Positions 10,164-19,921 are shown, counted from the stretch's first letter. The stretch: DNA of 64,000 nt from Streptomyces sp. RKND-216 (GCF_004795255.1 NZ_SSBQ01000002.1:2110001-2174000); one strand, 5' to 3'. A program made the numbers and translations. Notes: generated from the letters alone by a model not told the origin.

Positions 10164-10742
10164 ATGAGTTACCCCTCCCAGCCGGGCCAGGACCCGAACA
10201 ACCCGTACGCCCAGCAGCCCCAGGGCCAGCCCGGCTACGGCTCCCCCCAGCAGGACGTCGGCCTGCCCTCGTACGGCGGTGGCGCGGACCCGGCCTACGG
10301 TGCCGTCGGCGTCCCCACGACGATGCCCAGCCCGGTGAAGACCTCCCGGATCATGCTGTACGTGACGGGCGGCCTCAGCGTCGTCGGCGCGGTCCTGATG
10401 TTCATCGCCGCAGCGGCCATCGGCAGCATCGCCGACGACCCGGAGCTGCAGGGCGACGCCAACCTCGAGATGCTCAACGACCTGGGCACCGGCCTGCTCG
10501 CCGGAATGGGCGTCCTCTACCTCGCCTTCGCCGTCGCGGGCATCCTGCTGGCCGCGAAGTTCGCCAAGGGCGGCAACGGCGTGCGCATCGGCGCCATCGT
10601 CTACAGCGCGCTGGTGGCCCTGGTCGGGCTCCTGAACATCGCCTCCATCGTCAGCCTGGTCTTCGTGGTCATGGCGATCCTGGTCATCGTGTTCGTCTCG
10701 AAGGCCGACGGCAAGGCCTGGTTCGACCGCCCGCGCCACTGA
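10164..10742 (+). CDS. Small membrane protein with PYGQ-rich N-terminus
   Basis: 192 residues of unknown function. Residues 1-55 are disordered and rich in Pro, Tyr, Gly and Gln (PYAQQPQGQPGYGSPQQ). Four hydrophobic segments follow (MLYVTGGLSVVGAVLMFIAA, GMGVLYLAFAVAGILLA, IGAIVYSALVALVGLLNI, VSLVFVVMAILVIVFV), and it ends in the shared tail KAWFDRPRH. The ATG has AAGGAA eight bases before it. It is the middle of three related genes in tandem, which look like successive duplications. The low-complexity N-terminus faces the cytoplasm if the topology is simple. Confidence 0.8.
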   Translation: MSYPSQPGQDPNNPYAQQPQGQPGYGSPQQDVGLPSYGGGADPAYGAVGVPTTMPSPVKTSRIMLYVTGGLSVVGAVLMFIAAAAIGSIADDPELQGDANLEMLNDLGTGLLAGMGVLYLAFAVAGILLAAKFAKGGNGVRIGAIVYSALVALVGLLNIASIVSLVFVVMAILVIVFVSKADGKAWFDRPRH

Positions 10743-10791
10743 GCCCATTCGACGCCCATGGCGGGCGTCCCACGGAGGTAAAGTCTCGGCC

Positions 10792-11409
10792 ATGAGCTAT
10801 CCGCCCGATCCCAACAACCCGTACGGGGCCGCCCCTTCGGGCGACTATTACGGTCAGAAGCAGCAGCCGGCACCGGGCTACGGCTACCCGCAGCAGCCGA
10901 CGGCACCGGGCTACGGCTACCCCCAGCAGCAGCCGTACCCGGCGGCGCCCGGCATGCCGGGCGGGGGTCCCCAGCAGGGCATGCCCGCGCAAGCGGTCAC
11001 CGCCCGTGTGCTGCTCTTCGTCGCGGGATCGCTGTGGGCGCTGATGGGTCTGCTGATGCTGATCGGCTCGCTCGCCGCGCAGTCGATGCTGGAGGAGATG
11101 GACGTCGCCGACAGCGGTGAGGCGGTCGGCGTCGGCCTGCTGCTCTTCCTGCTGTTCGGCGGTCTGGCGGCGCTGCACATCGTGCCGGCCTCGATGTTCG
11201 GCAAGGGCGGCACGGGCGCGCGGGTCACCGGCATCATCGCGTCGTCGCTGAACTCCATCGTCGCGCTGCTCGCATTGCTGGGCGGGGCGTCGGACGGCAA
11301 CGCCGCGGGCGTGGTCATCTCCATCCTCTGGACGGCCACCGCCGTGGTGACCGTGATCTTCCTGGCCATGGGTCCGACCGGGGCCTGGTTCAACCGCCCC
11401 CGGTACTGA
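10792..11409 (+). CDS. Small membrane protein with PYGQ-rich N-terminus, third copy
   Basis: 205 residues, paralogous to the gene at 10164: it starts MSYPPDPNNPYG, has near-perfect GYGYPQQ repeats (residues about 27-50), then four hydrophobic segments, and ends GAWFNRPRY. The function is unknown. A long hydrophobic run around residues 75-100 contains the MGLLMLIGSLAAQ segment. GGAGG lies about 12 bases before the ATG, a little far. Transcription probably ends at the large palindrome at 11425-11470, shared with purH from the other side. Confidence 0.8.
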   Translation: MSYPPDPNNPYGAAPSGDYYGQKQQPAPGYGYPQQPTAPGYGYPQQQPYPAAPGMPGGGPQQGMPAQAVTARVLLFVAGSLWALMGLLMLIGSLAAQSMLEEMDVADSGEAVGVGLLLFLLFGGLAALHIVPASMFGKGGTGARVTGIIASSLNSIVALLALLGGASDGNAAGVVISILWTATAVVTVIFLAMGPTGAWFNRPRY

Positions 11410-11424
11410 CCCGCGCGTGGCCGC

Positions 11425-11470
11425 GTGAAGAGGCCGCCCCGGACCGTACGGTCCGGGGCGGCCTCTTCAC
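11425..11470. terminator. Bidirectional terminator, 46-base perfect palindrome
   Basis: A 23-bp perfect inverted repeat without a true loop (arms begin GTGAAGAGGCCGCCCC) exactly between the convergent membrane-protein gene and purH. As RNA on either strand it makes a very stable hairpin with a short terminal loop. Confidence 0.85.
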
Positions 11471-11513
11471 GTGCGGCACCGTCGCGGCACGCGGCGGCCG
11501 ACGGCGGCGGCCG

Positions 11514-13139
11514 TCAGTGGAAGAAGTGGCGGGTGCCCGTGAAGTACATGGTGACGCCGGCCGCCTGCGCGGCCTCGATCACCGCGTCGTCGCGGACCGA
11601 ACCGCCGGGCTGCACGACGGCGCGGACACCGGCCGCCGTCAGCACCTGAAGGCCGTCCGGGAACGGGAAGAACGCGTCGGACGCCGCGTACGCGCCGGTG
11701 GCCCGCTCCTCCCCCGCCCGCTGCACGGCGAGCTTCGCCGAGTCGACACGGTTGACCTGCCCCATGCCGACGCCGACCGTGGCGCGGTCCTTGGCGAGCA
11801 GGATGGCGTTGGACTTCACCGCACGGCAGGCCCGCCAGGCGAAGGCGAGTTCGGCCAGCTCGTCCTCCGGCAGCGCCTCGCCGGTGGCCAGCGTCCACCG
11901 CGCCGGGTCGTCGCCGGACGCCTGGAGCCGGTCCGCGGCCTGGAGCAGCACGCCGCCGTCGATCGGCTTCATCTCGACCGGGTCGGAGGGGGCCTCCGCA
12001 CAGCGCAGCACCCGGATGTTCTTCTTCCGCGTCAGCGCCTCGACCGCGCCCTCCGCGTAGCCGGGCGCGACGACGACCTCGGTGAAGATCCCGGCGACCT
12101 GCTCCGCCATCTCCTTCGACACGGGCCGGTTGACGGCGATGACCCCGCCGTACGCGGACAGCGGGTCGCAGGCGTGGGCCTTGCGGTGCGCCTCGGCGAC
12201 GTCCGACCCGGTCGCGATGCCGCAGGGATTGGCGTGCTTGATGATCGCGACGCACGGCTCGGCGTGGTCGTGGGCGGCACGGCGGGCGGCCTCGGTGTCC
12301 ACGTAGTTGTTGTAGGACATCTCCTTGCCGTGCAGCTGCTCGGCCTGTGCCAGACCACCGTTGCCGGTGGCGTAGAGCGCCGCCGGCTGGTGCGGGTTCT
12401 CGCCGTAACGGAGCACGGAGGTGCGCTCGTAGGTGGCGCCGAAGAACTCGGGGAACGCGGTCGGTTCGCCGGGCTCGTTCTCGCTGGAGCCGCCCGCCGC
12501 GTAGCCGGCGGCGAACCAGGTGGCGACGGCCACGTCGTACGCAGCCGTGTGCTGGAACGCCTCGGCGGCCAGCCGCTTGCGCTGGTGCAGGGTGAAGCCG
12601 CCGTCCCCCACGGCCGCGAGCACGGCCCCGTAGCGGCCCGGGTTGACGACCACGGACACCGACGGGTGGTTCTTGGCGGCGGCGCGGACCATCGACGGGC
12701 CGCCGATGTCGATCTGCTCGACGCACTCGTCCGGGGTGGCGCCGGAGGCGACCGTCTCGCGGAACGGGTAGAGGTTCACGACGACCAGCTCGAACGGCTC
12801 CACGCCCAGCTCGGCGAGCTGGCTGCGGTGCTCCTCCAGGCGCTGGTCGGCCAGGATGCCGGCGTGGACGCGGGGGTGCAGCGTCTTGACGCGGCCGGCC
12901 AGGCACTCGGGGAAGCCGGTCAGCTCCTCGACGCCGGTGACCGGCACCCCCGCGTCGGCGATGCGGCGGGCGGTGGAGCCGGTGGAGACGATCTGGACGC
13001 CGGCCCCGTGCAGGCCGCGGGCCAGCTCCTCCAGTCCGGTCTTGTCGTAGACGCTGACCAGCGCGCGGCGGATCGGGCGCCGGGTGCTGTCGTCGGCGGC
13101 ACCGGAGGCGTTGTCAGTGGCGGTGGCGGTGGCGGTCAC
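11514..13139 (-). CDS. purH: Bifunctional AICAR formyltransferase / IMP cyclohydrolase
   Basis: A 541-residue enzyme for the last two steps of IMP synthesis. The N-terminal IMP-cyclohydrolase (MGS-fold) part begins [20 protein letters not shown], with [16 protein letters not shown]. The C-terminal transformylase holds [11 protein letters not shown] and [24 protein letters not shown]. The GTG start overlaps the purN stop by four bases (GTGA), so purN-purH is a coupled pair. The extra 18 or so N-terminal residues (Thr/Ala-rich) are a little longer than in many homologues. It uses 10-formyl-THF from the nearby folD product. Confidence 0.97.
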   Translation of the reverse strand: MTATATATDNASGAADDSTRRPIRRALVSVYDKTGLEELARGLHGAGVQIVSTGSTARRIADAGVPVTGVEELTGFPECLAGRVKTLHPRVHAGILADQRLEEHRSQLAELGVEPFELVVVNLYPFRETVASGATPDECVEQIDIGGPSMVRAAAKNHPSVSVVVNPGRYGAVLAAVGDGGFTLHQRKRLAAEAFQHTAAYDVAVATWFAAGYAAGGSSENEPGEPTAFPEFFGATYERTSVLRYGENPHQPAALYATGNGGLAQAEQLHGKEMSYNNYVDTEAARRAAHDHAEPCVAIIKHANPCGIATGSDVAEAHRKAHACDPLSAYGGVIAVNRPVSKEMAEQVAGIFTEVVVAPGYAEGAVEALTRKKNIRVLRCAEAPSDPVEMKPIDGGVLLQAADRLQASGDDPARWTLATGEALPEDELAELAFAWRACRAVKSNAILLAKDRATVGVGMGQVNRVDSAKLAVQRAGEERATGAYAASDAFFPFPDGLQVLTAAGVRAVVQPGGSVRDDAVIEAAQAAGVTMYFTGTRHFFH

Positions 13140-13777
13140 GGGATCAGTACCTTTCGTCCCTGGATGCGGTAGCCGTCACGGGCCAGACGCCCGACGACCT
13201 CGACGAGCAGCCGTCGCTCGACTTCCTTGATCCGTTCGTGCAGCGCGGCTCCCCCGTCGGCGTGGTCCTCCTCGGTGACCTCGACCACGCCCTGGGCGAT
13301 GATCGGGCCCGTGTCGACGCCGTCGTCGACGAAGTGGACGGTGCAGCCGGTGACCTTGACGCCGTACTCCAGGGCGTCGCGCACGCCGTGCGCACCGGGG
13401 AAGCTGGGGAGCAGTGCGGGGTGCGTGTTGACGAACCGACCGCCGAACCGCGCCAGGAAGGCCGGTCCCACGATCTTCATGAAGCCCGCCGATACCACCA
13501 GGTCCGGCTCGTGGGCGGCGGTCGCCTCGGCCAGCGCCCGGTCCCAGGCGTCGCGGTCGGCGTGGTCGCGGACGCGGCAGACGAAGGTTGGCAGGCCGGC
13601 ACGCTCGGCGCGGTCCAGTGCGGCGATCCCGCCCCGGTCGGCTCCCACGGCCACCACCTCGGCGCCGTACGCGTCGACGCCGTGCGCCGCGACCTCGTCC
13701 AGCAGCGCCTGGAGATTGGTGCCGGAACCGGAGACGAGCACGACGAGACGGGCGGGACGGTTCCGGTGCGCTGCCAC
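13136..13777 (-). CDS. purN: Phosphoribosylglycinamide formyltransferase
   Basis: 213 residues, folate-dependent GAR transformylase, third step of purine synthesis. Recognisable elements are [19 protein letters not shown], the catalytic [15 protein letters not shown] with Asn and His, and the Asp region [16 protein letters not shown] chose the GTG at 13777 ([17 protein letters not shown]), which gives the usual family length. An ATG at 13852 would add 25 residues unlike other PurN proteins. Ribosome-binding support is weak at both, so the start is the uncertain part. Confidence 0.93.
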   Translation of the reverse strand: MAAHRNRPARLVVLVSGSGTNLQALLDEVAAHGVDAYGAEVVAVGADRGGIAALDRAERAGLPTFVCRVRDHADRDAWDRALAEATAAHEPDLVVSAGFMKIVGPAFLARFGGRFVNTHPALLPSFPGAHGVRDALEYGVKVTGCTVHFVDDGVDTGPIIAQGVVEVTEEDHADGGAALHERIKEVERRLLVEVVGRLARDGYRIQGRKVLIP

Positions 13778-14011
13778 GGCGGTGCACTTTCTGGCGAGGC
13801 GGAAAAGGAGGTTCGAGTCGGCGAGACGCTTCGTAGGGACCCACAAGTACATGGGGCACCGGTTTCCGGGGAACTCTACGAACCGGTCGACCGTCGGCAA
13901 CGATACCGGCACCCTTCCGGACCCTCGCGGGACGGGGGCGCGTGGGGCAGGTAGCGTCGGGCGGGTAGGGCCCGCCCGGCACGGAGAGAAGCAGGGGAAG
14001 ACACACACCAC

Positions 14012-14857
14012 ATGACCGACCGACGCCGCCGCACGGCCCACGCCGACACCGACCCCTCGCGCGAGGACAACCCCTTCGCCGCTCCGCCCGAGGGCCGTCC
14101 CGACCGGCCCTGGCAGCCGCGCCGGCCCAAGGGCGACGACGACCGGGAAGGCCGGGGAGACGGCGGGCCGGGCGGGGACACCGGCGCCGGGCCCGGCGAA
14201 GGGCCGGGGTCTTCGGGGCCGCACGGGTCGCAGGGTTCTCAGGGGTCGCCGTGGGGCGGGCGCTGGAGCACGCAGCAGCCCGGTCGCCAGGACGGCGGCT
14301 TCGGCGGGCCGCGCCGCCCGGACCAGGGCGGCGACGGCGGCCGGAAGACTCCCGGCATGCGCTGGGACCCCACCGACCCCAAGCAGCGGCACGCGCGCTA
14401 TGCCCTGCACGGCGGCATCTGGGGCCTGTTCTTCGCAGTGCTCGGCCAGTTCGAGATCGGACTGCTGCTCGGTGCCCTGTCGGTGTACTGGGGCGTGAGC
14501 GCGCTGCGCGGCCCGTCGAGCGTGCGGTCCGCAGCGTCGGCTCACGCCACCGCGGAGGATGTGGCGGGCACGGACCGCACGGGTGGCGGGGGCGGTGCTT
14601 CCCGCCCGGCGGGCACGGAGCTCACCGTCACCCCTGCGCAGGCCGCGAAGGCCCGGCGGGCGGCTGCGATCAGCGGCCTGGTCGCGGGCGGGCTGGCGCT
14701 GCTGAGCGTCGTCGGCGGCTTCACCCAGCGGATGGTGTACGAGGAGTACTACACCTGCCGGCAGGACGCGCTGACGCAGGCGGCGCGTGAGCAGTGCGAG
14801 GACCTGCCGGACGACCAGGTGCCGTTCTGGCTGGGCGAGCAGCCCTCCGGGCAGTAG
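14012..14857 (+). CDS. Conserved actinobacterial membrane protein between sucCD and purNH
   Basis: 281 residues of unknown function. The first 120 are disordered, rich in Gly, Pro and charged residues. Then RYALHGGIWGLFFAVLGQFEIGLLLGAL (two pieces of one hydrophobic stretch) and ISGLVAGGLALLSVVGGF give probable membrane spans. The C-terminus is short and extracytoplasmic, with two Cys (YYTCRQDAL and REQCEDLP) that might pair. GGGGAAG precedes the ATG by about a dozen bases. Its place beside PerM and purN matches the position of Rv0954 in mycobacteria, as I recall; homology is suggested by position more than by motif. Confidence 0.75.
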   Translation: MTDRRRRTAHADTDPSREDNPFAAPPEGRPDRPWQPRRPKGDDDREGRGDGGPGGDTGAGPGEGPGSSGPHGSQGSQGSPWGGRWSTQQPGRQDGGFGGPRRPDQGGDGGRKTPGMRWDPTDPKQRHARYALHGGIWGLFFAVLGQFEIGLLLGALSVYWGVSALRGPSSVRSAASAHATAEDVAGTDRTGGGGGASRPAGTELTVTPAQAAKARRAAAISGLVAGGLALLSVVGGFTQRMVYEEYYTCRQDALTQAAREQCEDLPDDQVPFWLGEQPSGQ

Positions 14858-14870
14858 CGCCCGGGGCGGG

Positions 14871-16451
14871 TCAGTCGCCCCGTTCCCGGTCTCCGTCCCG
14901 TCCACGGGGCGAGAAGTCGTTCATCAGGCCGCCGGACGCGGCTTTCAGCGCCGCCCACCGGGACCGGCGCGCGCCCGTGTCGTGCCAGGCCGGATCGTCG
15001 ACCCCGGGCACGTCGCCGCGGCGCAGCCGCATCCGCATCCGCATCCGCATCCGCCGGCGAACGTTCTCGGCGAACGCGCCGCGTGCGCGCAGGCGCCACG
15101 CCCGCAGGCCCAGCGCCGTCGGCACGCCGAACACCGCCGTCCACGCCGCTGCCGCGGCACCGGTCGCCCACCAGGTCGGCCCGACGTGCGCCAGCGCCCC
15201 CTTGCCGAGAGCACCCGAGGCGAGCGCGGCCAGCGCCGCCAGCACCGCCCCGCAGAGCACTGCGGCGGCGCACACCGTGAGCGCCGTCTCGCGCGCGTCG
15301 AGGGTGTCCTCGACCCCGTATCCCCGGGGCAGCGGGGCGGCCACCGGGGCGGCGTCCCGGCCCGCGCACACCCCGGCCGCGAGCCCGGCGGCCACCGGAA
15401 GCGCCACGGCGGCCCAGGTCAGCGGCGTGCCAGGGATGCCCGTCGGCAGCGCCGCGAACAGCGGGAAGGACACCGGCAGCGCACCGCCGTCGGCTGACGT
15501 CGCGAACGGGCCCACCATGCCCGCCGCGCCGAGCGCGAACCCGGGACCGAGCCCGTACGACGCGGCCCAGATCACGGCGTTCGGCAGCAGGGCGAGGGCC
15601 AGCAGCACCACCGCCGTCCGGCCCGGCCCGTTCCCGCTGAGGCGTTCCACGGCCGCCCATACCTCCTCGCCGTGCAGGCCGAGGACCAGCAGCGTCAGCA
15701 CCAGGCCGCCGCCGAGGAGCAGCGCGACGCTCAGTCCGGCCGCGCGCAGGGCCGGACCGGCGCAGGCCTCCGTCGCGCCGCGGAGGGCCGGTCCGGGGCG
15801 GCCCAGAAACACCCAGACCACGACCGTCGCGACGGCGGACGCGGTGCCCGCCGACCACACCACCGCGCCGAGCGGATCGGCCCGGAGCGGTCCGTCGTGG
15901 GCGTAGAGGGCGACGGCGGTCCCGGCGAGCAGGTAGCCGGCGACCACCGTGGCGGCGATCCGTACGGCCCCGGCCCGGTCGGGGGACGTGTTGGTCCGGT
16001 CGAAGGACGCGTCCGCGCGGGCGGGGAAGGCGTCCGCGAGGGCGTTGCGCACGGCACGGCTGATCAGCCAGAGCGGCAGCGCAGCCGCCAGCAGCGGTGT
16101 CAGGTCCACCGGGACGGCTTCGCCGGTGACGGTGCTGGTCCGGACGAGGCCGGCGCCGTGAGCGGCCAGCCACAGCCCGGCGGCGACGTGCAGAGCAGCC
16201 TCCGGCCCGCCCTGCGGTGCGGGAGAGGCGATCCAGAGCAGCAGGACGACGACGGCCAGCAGCCCGAGGCCCAGCGCGGCGGCGATCAGCCCGCCCAGCA
16301 GCCGTGCGGCATGCGGCCGCCAGCCCCGCCGCGAGCCCTCGGGAGGGGCCGCCCGGCGCGGCGCACGCGCGCGGGGTGCCGCTTGAGGGGCTGTGCCGTC
16401 GGCTGGTCCGTCCGGGTGGGGCGGGGAGGGCCGCTGGATCTGGTGACTCAC
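14871..16451 (-). CDS. PerM-like integral membrane protein (DUF6350 family)
   Basis: A 526-residue polytopic protein with about ten or more hydrophobic segments, for example LLGGLIAAALGLGLLAVVVLLLWI and AALHVAAGLWLAAHGAG. It has the characteristic VTGEAVPVDLTPLLAAALPLWLI and the WAASYGLGPGFALG segment. The actinobacterial counterpart PerM (Rv0955) supports cell division under stress and lies, as here, between sucCD and purNH. The GTG at 16451 (SHQIQRPSPPHPDG) is preferred because the in-frame stretch up to 16520 is unlike a protein start; no clear ribosome-binding site is visible, so the start is provisional. Confidence 0.8.
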   Translation of the reverse strand: MSHQIQRPSPPHPDGPADGTAPQAAPRARAPRRAAPPEGSRRGWRPHAARLLGGLIAAALGLGLLAVVVLLLWIASPAPQGGPEAALHVAAGLWLAAHGAGLVRTSTVTGEAVPVDLTPLLAAALPLWLISRAVRNALADAFPARADASFDRTNTSPDRAGAVRIAATVVAGYLLAGTAVALYAHDGPLRADPLGAVVWSAGTASAVATVVVWVFLGRPGPALRGATEACAGPALRAAGLSVALLLGGGLVLTLLVLGLHGEEVWAAVERLSGNGPGRTAVVLLALALLPNAVIWAASYGLGPGFALGAAGMVGPFATSADGGALPVSFPLFAALPTGIPGTPLTWAAVALPVAAGLAAGVCAGRDAAPVAAPLPRGYGVEDTLDARETALTVCAAAVLCGAVLAALAALASGALGKGALAHVGPTWWATGAAAAAWTAVFGVPTALGLRAWRLRARGAFAENVRRRMRMRMRMRLRRGDVPGVDDPAWHDTGARRSRWAALKAASGGLMNDFSPRGRDGDRERGD

Positions 16452-16606
16452 GGCGCCATGCTGCCAAGACGTGCCGTTTTCACGACGGATGGCATGCTTC
16501 GTCGTGGTGTCGCATCTCATGCGGAGAGAACTCTTTTCACACAGTATGTCTGATGATCCCGGAGGTGGGACCCGAGAGCGACCAACCGCTGTGTGAAGAG
16601 GTACCT

Positions 16607-17572
16607 ATGACGGTGCGACAGGCGTGGGGGACCGACCGGAGGCGCCCCTGCCGCGCGCGCCCCGCCGGGCAGGCACAGGCCGCCTTCGACCTGCTCCACC
16701 TGCGCCACGCCACGCCGTTCACCCGCCAGGCCTACCTGCTGTGCGGCCATCCCGGGATCGCAGAACGCGCCGTCACCCACGCCTTCCGCACCGCCTGGGA
16801 ACACTGGCCGGAGGTCGCCGGGGACCGCGACCCGGCCGGTTGGGTGCGGCTCGTGGCCTACGACTACGCGCTGTCGCCGTGGCACGGGCTCGTACCCGGA
16901 CGCCGCACCCTCCCGGCGCATCCCGGCCCGCCCGCGGACCGCGCCCTGCTGGCCGGGCTCCTCGCTCTGCCCCGCCCGTACCGGCGATGCCTGCTGCTGC
17001 ACGACGGTCTGGGGCTGGACCTGGCCGCCACCGCCGCCGAGACGGAGGCGAGCACCGCGGCGACCCGTGGGCGCCTCGCCCATGCGCGGGAGATGCTCGC
17101 GGCGCGCGTGCCGGAACTGGGTGACGCCCGCGCCGAGCGCCGCGTGCCTCTGCTCGCCCACCGGCTGGGGCTGCTGCTGGCCGCCCCGCACGTCCGCACT
17201 CCGCTCCCTGCCGCTCACGTGCGCGAAGACTGTGAGCGGACCAGCCGGCAGCGCACGGGAGCAGCATGGGGGCTGATCGCCGTGGTGGCCGCCGCCGTGA
17301 CGGTGGCGCTGGCCGCGCCGGAGCAGGGAGGCGCCGAGCCGGGGCCGACGGAGGACGCCCGCAACGGCGGGGTCGCGCCCACGGCGTCGCCCTCCCCCAC
17401 CATGTCGGCCCCGGGACCCGCGCCGGGCGTCGTGCCCGGGGCGGCGTATCTGCCGGAGGTGCGGTCGGGGAACTACCGGGTGCACCTGGTCGAGCGGGAC
17501 GGGTGGGCGACCGTCCAGCCGCAGGCGAGTCCCACCGGCCCGGCGAAGAAGGCCGGTCCGGCGAAAAGCTGA
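16607..17572 (+). CDS. Sigma-70-like (ECF-type) protein with C-terminal membrane anchor
   Basis: 321 residues. Residues about 20-85 resemble sigma region 2 (RQAYLLCGHPGIAERAVTHA, then FRTAWEHWPEV). Residues about 120-165 resemble region 4 (LPRPYRRCLLLHDGLGLDLA, then ETEASTAATRGRLAHAREML). A single hydrophobic span (WGLIAVVAAAVTVALAA) at about residues 222-238 is followed by an extracytoplasmic Pro/Ser-rich tail ending VHLVERDGWATVQP. So it is an ECF-like domain tethered to the membrane, not a free sigma factor. Whether it binds core polymerase is unknown. GAAGAG precedes the ATG by 6-7 bases. The position between PerM and sucD is conserved. Confidence 0.7.
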   Translation: MTVRQAWGTDRRRPCRARPAGQAQAAFDLLHLRHATPFTRQAYLLCGHPGIAERAVTHAFRTAWEHWPEVAGDRDPAGWVRLVAYDYALSPWHGLVPGRRTLPAHPGPPADRALLAGLLALPRPYRRCLLLHDGLGLDLAATAAETEASTAATRGRLAHAREMLAARVPELGDARAERRVPLLAHRLGLLLAAPHVRTPLPAAHVREDCERTSRQRTGAAWGLIAVVAAAVTVALAAPEQGGAEPGPTEDARNGGVAPTASPSPTMSAPGPAPGVVPGAAYLPEVRSGNYRVHLVERDGWATVQPQASPTGPAKKAGPAKS

Positions 17573-17602
17573 CGGGCCCGCACCCCGAGGGTGCGGGCCC
17601 GT
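17572..17602. terminator. Bidirectional terminator between sigma-like gene and sucD
   Basis: A perfect 14-bp stem (ACGGGCCCGCACCC and complement) with a 3-base loop CGA, starting at the last base of the upstream stop codon and 23 bases from the sucD stop on the other strand. Confidence 0.85.
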
Positions 17603-17624
17603 TCACGCGTGCGACGGCCGGTGG

Positions 17625-18509
17625 TCAGCCGTTCAGCAGCTCGCGCGCCAGGCGCGCGGTCTCGGACGGGGTCTTGCCGACCTTCACGCCCGCGGCCTCC
17701 AGGGCCTCCTTCTTCGCCTGCGCGGTGCCGGAGGAACCGGACACGATCGCACCGGCGTGGCCCATCGTCTTGCCCTCGGGAGCGGTGAAGCCCGCGACGT
17801 AGCCGACGACCGGCTTGGAGACGTTCTCCTTGATGAAGTCCGCCGCGCGCTCCTCGGCGTCGCCGCCGATCTCACCGATCATGACGATCAGGTCGGTGTC
17901 GGCGTCGGCCTCGAACGCCTGCAGGGCGTCGATGTGGGTGGTGCCGATGACCGGGTCGCCACCGATGCCGACGCAGGTGGAGAAGCCGATGTCCCGCAGC
18001 TCGTACATCATCTGGTACGTCAGCGTGCCGGACTTCGAGACCAGCCCGATGCGGCCCGGCTTGGTGATGTCGGCCGGGATGATGCCGGCGTTCGACTGCC
18101 CGGGAGTGATCAGACCCGGGCAGTTCGGACCCACGATGCGGGTCTTGTTGCCCTTCTGCGTCGCGTAGGCCCAGAAGCTCGCGGAGTCGTGCACCGCGAT
18201 GCCCTCGGTGATCACCACGGCGAGCGGGATCTCGGCGTCGATGGCCTCGACGACCGCGCTCTTGGTGAACTTCTCCGGCACGAAGATGACGGTGACGTCC
18301 GCGCCGGTGGCCTCCATGGCCTCCTTGACGCCACCGAACACCGGGACCTCGGTGCCGTCGAAGTCGACGGTGGTGCCCGCCTTGCGCGGGTTGACGCCGC
18401 CGACGATGTGGGTGCCCGACGCCAGCATGCGCTTGGTGTGCTTCTGGCCTTCGGAGCCGGTCATCCCCTGGACGATGACCTTGCTTTCCTTGGTGAGGAA
18501 GATAGCCAT
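17625..18509 (-). CDS. sucD: Succinyl-CoA synthetase alpha subunit
   Basis: 294 residues. The alpha subunit carries the phosphorylated histidine and binds CoA. The CoA-binding Rossmann part begins [20 protein letters not shown]. The second domain contains [17 protein letters not shown], and the active-site His is in [18 protein letters not shown]. It is 21 bases downstream of sucC on the same strand and forms the heteromer with it. It converts succinyl-CoA to succinate with NTP formation in the TCA cycle. Confidence 0.97.
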   Translation of the reverse strand: MAIFLTKESKVIVQGMTGSEGQKHTKRMLASGTHIVGGVNPRKAGTTVDFDGTEVPVFGGVKEAMEATGADVTVIFVPEKFTKSAVVEAIDAEIPLAVVITEGIAVHDSASFWAYATQKGNKTRIVGPNCPGLITPGQSNAGIIPADITKPGRIGLVSKSGTLTYQMMYELRDIGFSTCVGIGGDPVIGTTHIDALQAFEADADTDLIVMIGEIGGDAEERAADFIKENVSKPVVGYVAGFTAPEGKTMGHAGAIVSGSSGTAQAKKEALEAAGVKVGKTPSETARLARELLNG

Positions 18510-18530
18510 GTTCTTGTGCGTCCTCGTCCC

Positions 18531-19703
18531 TTACTTGGCGGCCAGCTCGGCGGCCTTGTCGGCCGCTCCGTCCATCGTGTCGACCTGCTGCACCAGCGGG
18601 TGGGCGGCATCGGTCAGGATCTTGCGGCCCAGCTCGGCGTTGTTGCCGTCCAGACGCACGACCAGCGGCTTGTTCACGTCCTCGCCCTTGGACTTGAGGA
18701 GTTCCAGGGCCTGAACGATGCCGTTGGCGACCGCGTCGCAGGCGGTGATGCCGCCGAAGACGTTGACGAACACGGACCGGACGTCCGGGTCGCCGAGGAT
18801 GATCTCCAGGCCGTTCGCCATCACCTCGGCGGAGGCGCCGCCGCCGATGTCCAGGAAGTTGGCCGGCTTCACGTTGCCGTGGGCCTCGCCCGCGTACGCG
18901 ACGACGTCGAGGGTGGACATGACCAGGCCCGCGCCGTTGCCGATGATGCCGACCTGGCCCTCGAGCTTGACGTAGTTCAGGCCCTTGGCCTTGGCGGCGG
19001 CCTCGAGCGGGTTGGCCGCGGCCTTGTCCTCGAGCGCGGCGTGGTCGGGCTGCCGGAACTCGGCGTTCTCGTCCAGCGACACCTTGCCGTCCAGCGCGAT
19101 GACCTTGCCGTCACCGGTCTTGACCAGCGGGTTCACCTCGACCAGGAGGGCGTCCTCCTTGATGAAGACGTCCCACAGCTTCCGCAGGACGTTCACCACC
19201 TGGTCGTGCAGCTCGACCGGGAACTTCGCGGCCTCGACGATCTCGCGGGCCTTGGCCTCGGTCACGCCCTCGATCGCGTCCACCGGGATCTTGGCGAGGG
19301 CCTCGGGCTTGGTCGCCGCGACCTCCTCGATCTCGACACCGCCCTCGACGGAGGCCATGGCCAGGAAGGTGCGGTTGGTGCGGTCGAGGAGGAAGGAGAC
19401 GTAGTACTCCTCGGCGATGTCGGCGGTCTGCGCCAGCATCACCTTGTGGACCGTGTGGCCCTTGATGTCCATCCCCAGGATGGCCCGGGCCTTCTCTACA
19501 GCGTCGTCGGCGTCGGAGGCCAGCTTCACGCCGCCCGCCTTGCCGCGGCCGCCGGTCTTCACCTGCGCCTTGACGACCGCGCGACCGCCGAGTCGCTCAG
19601 TCACCTCGCGCGCCGCTTCGGGCGTGTCGATGACTTCACCGGCCAGCACCGGTACGTCATGCTTGGCGAAGATGTCCCTCGCCTGGTACTCGAACAGGTC
19701 CAC
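18531..19703 (-). CDS. sucC: Succinyl-CoA synthetase beta subunit
   Basis: 390 residues. The N-terminal ATP-grasp domain is recognisable from [20 protein letters not shown] and [40 protein letters not shown] holds metal/nucleotide ligands, and the C-terminal part has [20 protein letters not shown] for subunit contact. It is the first gene of sucCD. Upstream, at 19855-19868, is a match to the Streptomyces Crp consensus, 152 bases before the start, so cAMP-receptor control is possible. Confidence 0.97.
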   Translation of the reverse strand: MDLFEYQARDIFAKHDVPVLAGEVIDTPEAAREVTERLGGRAVVKAQVKTGGRGKAGGVKLASDADDAVEKARAILGMDIKGHTVHKVMLAQTADIAEEYYVSFLLDRTNRTFLAMASVEGGVEIEEVAATKPEALAKIPVDAIEGVTEAKAREIVEAAKFPVELHDQVVNVLRKLWDVFIKEDALLVEVNPLVKTGDGKVIALDGKVSLDENAEFRQPDHAALEDKAAANPLEAAAKAKGLNYVKLEGQVGIIGNGAGLVMSTLDVVAYAGEAHGNVKPANFLDIGGGASAEVMANGLEIILGDPDVRSVFVNVFGGITACDAVANGIVQALELLKSKGEDVNKPLVVRLDGNNAELGRKILTDAAHPLVQQVDTMDGAADKAAELAAK

Positions 19704-19854
19704 GCGCGTACGTCCCCTTAATCAGTGGTATCGCGGTCGTTGTCAGCGTGGGCGTGCCGCGTGGCCGCGGCGTCACCGATGGCGCGCGGCATGTCCGCCT
19801 TGCAGGGTAGCTCTGTCGGTGAGTGCTCCATAAATTCCAGCTCACACCGGCGCG

Positions 19855-19868
19855 GTGACACCTGTCAC
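19855..19868. promoter_or_regulatory. Candidate Crp site upstream of sucC
   Basis: GTGACACCTGTCAC, an inverted repeat (GTGACA / TGTCAC) with a 2-base centre, fits the consensus GTG(N)6GNCAC described for Streptomyces coelicolor Crp. It lies in the gap between sucC and the VWA gene, the only place there where sucC control is expected. It is a short motif, so chance is possible. Confidence 0.4.
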
Positions 19869-19921
19869 AGCTCGAGCGCGCCCCCTCCGGCCCGCCCGCC
19901 GCCTCCCGCGGGGCCCGGACC

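Noticed and set aside
13111..13133. TTGTCAGTG on the plus strand, like the DNA-damage element
   Set aside because: It is inside purH coding sequence, antisense, and the sequence 8 bases on is GGTGGC, not TAnnnT; there is no plus-strand gene start nearby.
19813..19835. CTGTCGGTG followed by an AT-rich hexamer on the plus strand
   Set aside because: The spacing to TAAATT is 9, not 8, and it points into the 3' end of a minus-strand gene with no plus-strand gene behind it.
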